From the NCBI GenBank assembly GCA_028282865.1, contig JANQHA010000627.1, forward strand, positions 1-12,375: a stretch of 12,375 nucleotides of DNA, read 5' to 3'. The translations under genes and the position numbers were made by a program. Source of the DNA: Oligoflexales bacterium (GTDB lineage: Bacteria; Bdellovibrionota_B; Oligoflexia; Oligoflexales; CACXFL01). Of this stretch, positions 7,441 to 12,375 are shown piece by piece; the stretch's first letter is position 1; each line of letters opens with the position of its first letter. Below the pieces are notes generated by a model. The model was not told where the DNA came from. It searched no databases and worked only from the letters and a program-made list of their open reading frames with translations.

Positions 7441-8385
7441 TCAATTGGCATGAATGATCGGGGTTATCTTACCGTCAGATTGGATAAAAAAAGTACTAGC
7501 GTTATAAGAGTCTTCTGCGCAGCTTGCTCCGTAACAGGCGCCAATAACTGCTCCTGGAACCCCGCCAATAAGCCCTCCGACGACTCCATAGCTTAAGGTT
7601 CTAGCCGGTGTCTCGGGGTTTCGAATATGGAAAGCATCGTTGTCTTGTTTGTGTTCTTCAACCAGCTGAAAGTCGCGAGCCCAAGAGTTCGTTTCTAACG
7701 TAGAGAGAATCTCTCCATTCAAATTTAAGGATACTAGTAAAACTTCAGAGTATGATAATTCTTTTGTGGTTCCTGCAACGACAATAATATCCCCGTCTGT
7801 AAGTATAAACTTGCCCCAGTGATAAGAGTTGAGTTTGGAGAAGTCTTCATGGGTTTGAAAACCTATATCTTTATTATCAATCTTGTAGGAAGTCAGCATT
7901 CCATCCCTAATTATGTTTAGAACGAGGTCGTTGCTAATAGAAACTAGGGTCTTGCCGTCACGAGAAATTTTCAGAAAATCGCCTAACGAAGAACCTTCGC
8001 TACCCGCATCAACCATAGATATTTGTCTGCCTTCTTGATCGAAAATATATAGCCTGCGTAGAGGTTCTAATAGTGCTTGGTCTTTCTTTGCAAACAACAC
8101 AAGGTAGGTGTTTGACAGAGTTTGAACCAAGCTTTTATTATCGATAAACCAATCATTTTGAAGTTTAAATGGTGATCCATTTTTATCTTTAAGTTCAAAA
8201 GGAGAGGAACCTGTGCTCACGGAGTAAGTATATTGGATACCGAAAAGCTTACTAAAAAAATTTTGATTGGGGTCAGGTGTTACCGAGGTAAAAATAGGTT
8301 GGCAGTTCTTAATTTCAAAGTCATTTGCCCGAGCTAACCTGCTGAACAAACACGCAACGAGAAGACCTAAAATAAACTTATTCAT
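7441..8385 (-). CDS. Secreted protein with a glycine-zipper segment, unknown function
   Basis: 314 residues with a classic signal peptide (MNKFILGLLVACLFSRLARA, cut predicted after Ala20). The mature part contains repeated strand-turn units (LRRLYIFDQEGRQISMVD, LKISRDGKTLVSISNDLVL, VLLVSLNLNGEILSTLE) that suggest a beta-propeller or similar fold, though I cannot assign a family. Near the C-terminus, residues 266-287 form a glycine zipper (YGVVGGLIGGVPGAVIG) with GxxxG spacing, as in membrane-associating 17-kDa-antigen-type and pore-related segments. It is followed by two Cys (Cys284, Cys289) that could pair. The ATG has GGGG about seven bases upstream. The gene is separated from its neighbours by about 200-250 bases on both sides, so it is probably transcribed alone. 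It probably acts in the periplasm or at a membrane. Confidence 0.7.
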   Translation of the reverse strand: MNKFILGLLVACLFSRLARANDFEIKNCQPIFTSVTPDPNQNFFSKLFGIQYTYSVSTGSSPFELKDKNGSPFKLQNDWFIDNKSLVQTLSNTYLVLFAKKDQALLEPLRRLYIFDQEGRQISMVDAGSEGSSLGDFLKISRDGKTLVSISNDLVLNIIRDGMLTSYKIDNKDIGFQTHEDFSKLNSYHWGKFILTDGDIIVVAGTTKELSYSEVLLVSLNLNGEILSTLETNSWARDFQLVEEHKQDNDAFHIRNPETPARTLSYGVVGGLIGGVPGAVIGACYGASCAEDSYNASTFFIQSDGKITPIIHAN

Positions 8386-8634
8386 TTAAAAACCCCAATT
8401 TACGAACCCGATTTCGAGCAAAGTCTTATTTACTAGAAAAATTAAGAAATCTAATACCCTGAAATGGGTTTAAGATATATAGCACGAACACCTGCGTGAG
8501 GTGGCTTTTATAGCATAGGTATAAGGATGTCAACGGTAAATATTTTCTTTAATTTGACAAGTAGCGCCTTACGACATAAGGCGCAGCGGCTGGACAAAGC
8601 TTTAGAAAATAAGATGTTAGGGTCTGATTAGGGT
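8386..8634. other. 249-base gap between the glycine-zipper protein and methyltransferase genes
   Basis: Non-coding. It should carry the promoter of the gene ending at 7441 and the 3' end of the methyltransferase transcript. It holds a perfect hairpin at 8564-8584 (listed separately) and a smaller one at 8489-8503 (CACCT, five-base loop, AGGTG). I see no convincing -35/-10 pair for the minus strand; a TGCTATAT element near 8480 looks like an extended -10 but lacks a -35. Confidence 0.45.
8564..8584. repeat. Perfect GC-rich hairpin downstream of the methyltransferase gene
   Basis: The arms GCGCCTTA (8564-8571) and TAAGGCGC (8577-8584) pair perfectly over eight bases around the loop CGACA. The hairpin lies about 50 bases past the methyltransferase stop on the minus strand. 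There is no T-run on either side, so it is not a standard intrinsic terminator. It may protect the 3' end of the RNA, help Rho-dependent ending, or bind a dyad-recognising protein. Confidence 0.5.
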
Positions 8635-9366
8635 TTATGGAATCGTGCAGAAATAAATCCCCTCGTTTTTATCTATCCTCGTATACTCTGCTTGTTCGGG
8701 CGAGATCTCTTGGCCATAGTAATCTATGCGGACTTCAAAACCGGCACTACGCAGCCTTTCTATATAGTCTAGTCCATAAATCCTCACATGATCTCTTTGT
8801 CCGAAAGCCTTTAGTCTACCTTCATCTGTTTTTATGGAAGGGTCTTCGTAGGTAACCTTTCGCAAAATCGGTACTTGAAGCACGGCCCACCCAGTGGGTT
8901 TTAAAACTCTTAAGAGTTCGGACATCGCTTTAATATCGTCATCGATATGCTCCAATATATGACTGCAATAGATAACGTCAAAGTAGTTATCAGGAAACTG
9001 TATCGCTGTCATATCCATACATAGCGTTTCTTTAGGCATGTATTTCTTTGGCACAAGGTCTGCACAGGTATAGTCAATGAACCTACTCTTTGAAAAGATT
9101 TTTGCAAATGACGGCTCTGGTGCAAAGTGGAGCATTTTTTTTATGGGCATACTGAGCAGATTGGTACGGTGCACAAAATATGGCCTTAGCAGCCTATGCC
9201 TTTCTAGAGATAAGCAATGGGGGCATTGCACGTTTGGACGTTGCCGAGATGCTTTGGGGGGGAACGGTTTGAACTGTCGAGATTCTTTTTTGCACACCGG
9301 GCAGAAAAATCCATCGATTTTAGGTTGAACTGCGCTTACGTGCGGTATTGATGGCACCATCTCCAT
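8635..9366 (-). CDS. Zinc-ribbon class I SAM-dependent methyltransferase
   Basis: 243 residues, cytoplasmic. An N-terminal zinc ribbon is made by two CxxC knuckles, Cys22/Cys25 (FCPVC) and Cys48/Cys51 (CPHC), followed by LSLERHRLLRP. The Methyltransf_11-like domain follows: a degenerate motif I (LHFAPEPSF, without the usual GxGxG), the acidic end of strand 2 (YTCADL), then DVIYCSHILEHI, ELLRVLKPTGWAVLQVP and late motifs FGQRDHVRIYGLDYIERL. This arrangement is familiar in small methyltransferases that often sit near polysaccharide genes, but no such genes are next to it here and the substrate is unknown. ATG at 9366 is chosen because GGAG lies seven bases upstream. Its own promoter is predicted at 9408-9436. 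Confidence 0.88.
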   Translation of the reverse strand: MEMVPSIPHVSAVQPKIDGFFCPVCKKESRQFKPFPPKASRQRPNVQCPHCLSLERHRLLRPYFVHRTNLLSMPIKKMLHFAPEPSFAKIFSKSRFIDYTCADLVPKKYMPKETLCMDMTAIQFPDNYFDVIYCSHILEHIDDDIKAMSELLRVLKPTGWAVLQVPILRKVTYEDPSIKTDEGRLKAFGQRDHVRIYGLDYIERLRSAGFEVRIDYYGQEISPEQAEYTRIDKNEGIYFCTIP

Positions 9367-9407
9367 GACAAGTCTCCAATGTAATTTTTGTAGTTGGTAA
9401 ATTTAGT

Positions 9408-9436
9408 ATTTTAGTACAAATATATCCCAAGATCAA
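9408..9436 (-). promoter_or_regulatory. Predicted sigma-70-type promoter for the methyltransferase gene
   Basis: Read on the minus strand, the -35 is TTGATC (9431-9436, four of six consensus bases) and the -10 is TAAAAT (9408-9413, five of six), with an exact 17-base spacer. Transcription would start near 9401, giving a leader of about 35 bases that includes the GGAG ribosome binding site. Confidence 0.6.
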
Positions 9437-9454
9437 ACGTACTAGTGTTATTTC

Positions 9455-9474
9455 CCGTTCGTGGGTGAGAACGG
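9455..9474. repeat. Small perfect hairpin between the methyltransferase promoter and the two-Cys secreted protein gene
   Basis: CCGTTC (9455-9460) and GAACGG (9469-9474) pair perfectly around the eight-base loop GTGGGTGA. The hairpin is about 45 bases past the stop of the minus-strand gene ending at 9519 and just upstream of the methyltransferase -35. It could end the upstream transcript or be a protein-binding dyad; no T-run follows. Confidence 0.35.
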
Positions 9475-9518
9475 TGGGCACCCGGGTATATTATTTTGAC
9501 TGGCAGTAAGCTATGTCG

Positions 9519-9992
9519 CTAAGCAAAGCTCTCTATGCACTTTACTTCTAACTCTCTTAGCGTGCTTTTTTCGACGTACTTTAGCGAGCCTTGGTACTTA
9601 TTGGCGTCAGAATCATCGTCTGATTTTACTGGCTTGATCTTTAGGTGAAACATGTCCCCTTCGAGGAGGTTGATAGCCCCGTAAAGAGAATTACCCCTTC
9701 TATCATCAAGGTTTTCCACGTTATCTCCAAAGGAAATTTTCTTTTCTTGATCTTTGATTAAAGCCCAAAAATTTTCTGAGCTTTCGGAGTAGTAGACGAT
9801 TTCGATGGTTATTTGACGGCTCTTATCTTGCTGCGTCAATGAGCCGGAGCATTTAAGATAGGACTCTATCGGGCTGTCAATATCTGGAAAAGGGTTGGGG
9901 AGCTTGGCATTGTCTTTGGCTGAAATAGGATTACTCGATAAATAGATTGAAGCCAAAGAAATTATAACTAGTAGTTGGTTTATATTTTTCAC
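9519..9992 (-). CDS. Small secreted protein with two Cys, unknown function
   Basis: 157 residues starting at GTG, with GGGA (minus strand) six bases upstream. A signal peptide is clear (MKNINQLLVIISLASIYLSS, small residues to ISA, cut after about Ala25), leaving a mature protein of about 130 residues. The mature part begins with a Pro/Asp-rich stretch (LPNPFPDIDSPIE). It has only two Cys: one in YLKCSGSL (Cys48) and one six residues from the C-terminus (VKCIESFA). They are well placed to form one disulfide closing a small beta-rich domain (RQITIEIVYYS, DMFHLKIKPV, YQGSLKYVE). I recognise no family. It lies downstream of xseB but has its own predicted promoter, so it is probably not part of that operon. 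Confidence 0.75.
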   Translation of the reverse strand: MKNINQLLVIISLASIYLSSNPISAKDNAKLPNPFPDIDSPIESYLKCSGSLTQQDKSRQITIEIVYYSESSENFWALIKDQEKKISFGDNVENLDDRRGNSLYGAINLLEGDMFHLKIKPVKSDDDSDANKYQGSLKYVEKSTLRELEVKCIESFA

Positions 9993-10020
9993 TTATATTC
10001 CCATCCTAAAAAATCCTCTA

Positions 10021-10049
10021 AATTTATTTCTGCTCGCGGTATCTCACAA
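10021..10049 (-). promoter_or_regulatory. Predicted promoter for the small two-Cys secreted protein gene
   Basis: On the minus strand, the -35 is TTGTGA (10044-10049) and the -10 is TAAATT (10021-10026), each four of six consensus bases, with a 17-base spacer. The start would be near 10014, about 22 bases before the GTG at 9992. Confidence 0.42.
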
Positions 10050-10098
10050 AACCTAATGCATGTAAATATAAATATTCGCCGAAGCATACACCTATGTC

Positions 10099-10123
10099 TT
10101 AGAGTCATGCTGGGGCACTCTAA
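10099..10123 (-). terminator. Hairpin just past xseB, possible transcript end
   Basis: TTAGAGT (10099-10105) and ACTCTAA (10117-10123) pair perfectly over seven bases, five bases beyond the xseB stop. The 11-base loop can form a further three-pair inner stem. No T-run follows on the minus strand, so intrinsic termination is uncertain. Its place at the end of the xseA-xseB operon supports a role in RNA 3' end formation. Confidence 0.38.
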
Positions 10124-10128
10124 CTTAG

Positions 10129-10335
10129 TCATAGATCATCATATTTGGCGTTCAGCTGTTCGACCTTTTGCTTGGTCTCTTCTAGTCTATTTTTCATAGT
10201 GCCAATCAAGTGATAGCCACTTTCCACCTTCTCGATGAGCTTATCAAGATCTAGGTCAGGCTTTGAAACATCTGCTATAATACCTTCTACTTGCTCTAGC
10301 ATATCTTGGTAGGTTTGAGATTCTTTCTTGGTCAT
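10129..10335 (-). CDS. xseB: Exodeoxyribonuclease VII small subunit
   Basis: 68 residues, the usual size for XseB or slightly shorter (E. coli has about 80). XseB subunits wrap the coiled-coil arms of XseA and are needed for the activity that degrades single-stranded DNA in both directions to short oligonucleotides. The family pattern is visible: TYQDMLEQVEGIIADVSKPD, then DLDKLIEKVESGYHLIGTMKNRLEETKQKVEQL, two helices of which the second is a long amphipathic one. The ATG overlaps the xseA stop by one base (TAATG), so translation is coupled and the two subunits are made together. A hairpin follows almost at once, so xseB is probably the last gene of the operon. Confidence 0.92.
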   Translation of the reverse strand: MTKKESQTYQDMLEQVEGIIADVSKPDLDLDKLIEKVESGYHLIGTMKNRLEETKQKVEQLNAKYDDL

Positions 10336-11915
10336 TATCTTACCTCTTTATTGGTTACTTTTAGTTGCATTGTTCCGTCTAACATTCTTGCATTAACATG
10401 GTCATTCACTTCGATCTCATGGAGAGATTTTATGAGTTTTTTCTGCCGGTAGATTTGGGTCCAACCTTTTTTAAGCCAAGGACTGGGGTCTACCGTGATA
10501 AGCTTTTTCTCGAGTAAGAGCTGGTGCCTTTCTCTCTCGTCTATAAAACGTTGTATGACTTGCTTCAATTGAGAATTTTTTCTCTCTAGCAAACTTAGAT
10601 CCCCAACTATCCGGCTACTAGCCTTGACCGCAATATTATGACTAGCTTGTTGTAGGGATGTTTGCCGCTGAGTCAACGATTGGATTGCAGTTGATTGTAG
10701 ACGATTGCGGAGGCGAAGCCCATTAGCACGTTGCTGGTCAATATTTTGATCTATTAGGTTGATGATGTTGCTGGCAAGCTGCTCGATATACTGCTTAGTA
10801 TTGCTAAATGTTGTCAAGATAAAGTCAGCGGCGGCGGTAGGGGTTTTTTCCCGTCGAAAACTAATCTCTTCTGCAATACAAACGTCTTCATGGTGGCCGA
10901 TGGCTGCTAAAATTGGTACTTGGCTATTGGCTATTGCTAGGGCTACTTCTTTACTATCAAACCATCTAAGATCAGCTGCACTGCCCCCACCTCTAGTGAT
11001 GACAATGATGTCACATTGGTTGTCTGATAATGCCTTAACTCCGAGTGGTACATCGACGGTAACCTGATCACCTTGCATACGGGCATCAAAGAAGACGACT
11101 TGGCCGCAAAATCCATATGATTGTAACTGATCAATAAAGTCAGATTTTGCCCGGGAGTTATCAGCGCTAATTAAGCCGATTTTAAATGGAAACTTTGTTA
11201 GTGTAAGGGCCTTGTTAACTCTGTCTAAACCCTTTTGCCTTAGTTCCTTTAGCAGGGCTTCACGCGCTAGAGCTAAAGCTCCTTTAGTGAAAGATGGGTC
11301 AATATCTAAGACGTTTAAGCTGAGCTGGCCACGATCTTTATAAAGACTGACTTGGCAGAGTAACCTGACTTTCATACCATCAGCGAGAAGCTCCTCGACG
11401 TGACCTTTCGAGTGCTTTTTATGAATGTGAATGAGGGTGTTATTCCATAGAGTTGAGTTGATGTTGATGGTAGCATTGCTGTGGCTTTTTTTTGATTTTT
11501 CTTCAGCTAAAGCAAAAAAAGTTCCACTACCCCGTTGCGATAGGTTTTGGATTTCTCCAACTACCCATATCGCACCCGGAAATGCGCTAGAAAGGGCAAG
11601 TTGTGCCTTTGACACTAACTGCGAAACTGAGAAGCTATCGGATTCTGGAAAAGAACTCGTTGCATCAATGGGGCTTTGAGTTACATTGTTCGTGGGGCGA
11701 GTCACTTTGGCTGCGGAATCTTGGTTCAAACAGCCTCCACCCAGCTGCTGGCAAAAGTTCTCGAGCTCTCGAAGGTTTTGTTCGTTGTTATCTAGCTTCC
11801 ATATTTTTTCATTGCGATCAAATCTTGCGCCGAGAGCTTTGATCCCTTCTTTATGTGGGTAGGTGTGCCCTACAATAGCAAGATACTGGTCGATGATACG
11901 GTAGTGAACTGACAC
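10335..11915 (-). CDS. xseA: Exodeoxyribonuclease VII large subunit with an extra N-terminal domain
   Basis: 526 residues, against about 450 in E. coli. The catalytic subunit cleaves single-stranded DNA and acts in mismatch repair and damage processing. From residue 95 it follows the family: an OB-fold (FSVSQLVSKAQLAL, AIWVVGEIQN) to about 205; the nuclease core with SADNSRAKSDF (Asp259), ITRGGGSAADLRWFD (Arg308) and AIGHHEDVCIAEE (His341, Asp344), matching the four residues reported as essential in E. coli; KTPTAAADF; a coiled coil at about 375-475; and the usual tail with NARMLDGTMQLKV. Residues 1-60 are extra and contain IKALGARFDRNEKIWKL, like small DNA-metabolism accessory domains of DUF5710 type. 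A low-complexity linker joins them. The GTG at 11915 has only a modest ribosome binding site (GGA). It lies 21 bases past the RND pump gene and is probably cotranscribed with it. Confidence 0.94.
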   Translation of the reverse strand: MSVHYRIIDQYLAIVGHTYPHKEGIKALGARFDRNEKIWKLDNNEQNLRELENFCQQLGGGCLNQDSAAKVTRPTNNVTQSPIDATSSFPESDSFSVSQLVSKAQLALSSAFPGAIWVVGEIQNLSQRGSGTFFALAEEKSKKSHSNATININSTLWNNTLIHIHKKHSKGHVEELLADGMKVRLLCQVSLYKDRGQLSLNVLDIDPSFTKGALALAREALLKELRQKGLDRVNKALTLTKFPFKIGLISADNSRAKSDFIDQLQSYGFCGQVVFFDARMQGDQVTVDVPLGVKALSDNQCDIIVITRGGGSAADLRWFDSKEVALAIANSQVPILAAIGHHEDVCIAEEISFRREKTPTAAADFILTTFSNTKQYIEQLASNIINLIDQNIDQQRANGLRLRNRLQSTAIQSLTQRQTSLQQASHNIAVKASSRIVGDLSLLERKNSQLKQVIQRFIDERERHQLLLEKKLITVDPSPWLKKGWTQIYRQKKLIKSLHEIEVNDHVNARMLDGTMQLKVTNKEVR

Positions 11916-11936
11916 AAGCCTATTCCGTGTTTAATA

Positions 11937-12375
11937 TTAGTTCTTGGCAAAAAAATACTTTCCCAAAAAGTTACCTATATCGACTCGGAGTAGGTAAACC
12001 GCGGGAACTAAAAATAACACTAATACAGTGCCAAACATTAATCCATAGGCAAGAGCAAGTGCAGCTGGCTGTAAGAACTTATCCATCCCACCAATGCCGT
12101 AAACTAGCGGCAATAGGCCTAGAATGGTGGTAAGTGTGGTCAACCACACGGCCCTAAATCGCCTTTTTCCAGCATATATAGCGGCATCAAAGGGTTCCAT
12201 GCCACGCTCGATGGCTTTGTTTAAGAAGTCGACCAATACAATCGAGTCATTCACGATCACACCCGTAAGTCCGATCATTCCAATAAATCCGAGAAAGCTT
12301 AGGGGGATTCCATGAAGTGCGAACGCCCAAACAACCCCAATCATGCCAAAGGGAATCGCGGTCATAACGACAAAG
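11937..12375 (-). CDS. RND-family efflux transporter, C-terminal end (cut by the right edge)
   Basis: The visible 145 residues are the last part of an inner-membrane RND pump (AcrB/HAE1-like). The frame stays open past 12365 to the window edge (FVVMTAIPFG), so the internal Met at 12365 is not the start. Typical features of the second membrane domain are present: MTAIPFGMIGVVWAF, GFIGMIGLTGVIVNDSIVLV, a short loop LNKAIERGMEPFDAA, then RRFRAVWLTTLTTILGLLPL and a final membrane helix (MFGTVLVLFLVPAVYLL). These proteins work as trimers, exporting drugs, lipids or metals with proton drive, usually with a periplasmic adaptor and an outer-membrane channel that should lie beyond the edge. Substrate cannot be judged from this end. 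It is followed closely by xseA on the same strand. Confidence 0.9.
   Translation of the reverse strand, partial: FVVMTAIPFGMIGVVWAFALHGIPLSFLGFIGMIGLTGVIVNDSIVLVDFLNKAIERGMEPFDAAIYAGKRRFRAVWLTTLTTILGLLPLVYGIGGMDKFLQPAALALAYGLMFGTVLVLFLVPAVYLLRVDIGNFLGKYFFAKN

Noticed and set aside
10759..11067. Plus-strand open frame of 102 codons opposite xseA
   Set aside because: It is antisense to the conserved nuclease core of xseA; the codons reflect xseA constraint.

Overview
The window looks like chromosomal DNA of a Gram-negative bacterium. It encodes signal peptides, an outer-membrane-type lipoprotein, two proteins that combine TPR repeats with a predicted outer-membrane beta-barrel, and the end of an RND pump. 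The moderate, AT-leaning base composition, the frequent GTG/TTG starts and the many unrecognised secreted proteins would suit Bdellovibrionota/Oligoflexia or another delta-proteobacterial lineage. That placement is an inference from style, not from a marker gene.

Left part (1-2326), two divergent genes. On the minus strand, running off the left edge, is a TTG-started secreted protein with N-terminal TPR-like helices and a long beta-barrel-like C-terminus. Only 30 bases separate its start from the plus-strand gene at 1478. That gene encodes a DUF429-like, RNase-H-fold predicted nuclease in which the first usual Asp is His and which carries a four-Cys cluster. The best promoter for the plus-strand gene lies inside the signal-peptide codons of the minus-strand gene.

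Plus-strand operon (2476-6390), three overlapping genes: a cytoplasmic PP2C-type Ser/Thr phosphatase; a protein with a cytoplasmic GYF-like domain, one membrane segment and a large predicted periplasmic helical region; and a secreted TPR - proline-rich linker - beta-barrel protein. Together they could span cytoplasm, inner membrane, periplasm and outer membrane under phosphatase control. With the second TPR/barrel gene at the left edge, this is the best candidate in the window for an undescribed envelope system. No kinase is visible in the window.

Minus-strand envelope/secreted region (6415-9992): a lipoprotein, a secreted protein with a glycine-zipper segment, a zinc-ribbon plus SAM-dependent methyltransferase, and a small secreted two-Cys protein. 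They are separated by gaps of 150-250 bases holding promoters and small hairpins, so most are probably transcribed singly.

Right part (10129-12375), minus strand: the C-terminal end of an RND efflux transporter (cut by the right edge), then xseA and xseB, the two subunits of exodeoxyribonuclease VII, overlapping by one base. XseA has an extra N-terminal domain of about 90 residues. No tRNA, rRNA, CRISPR array or insertion sequence is seen.
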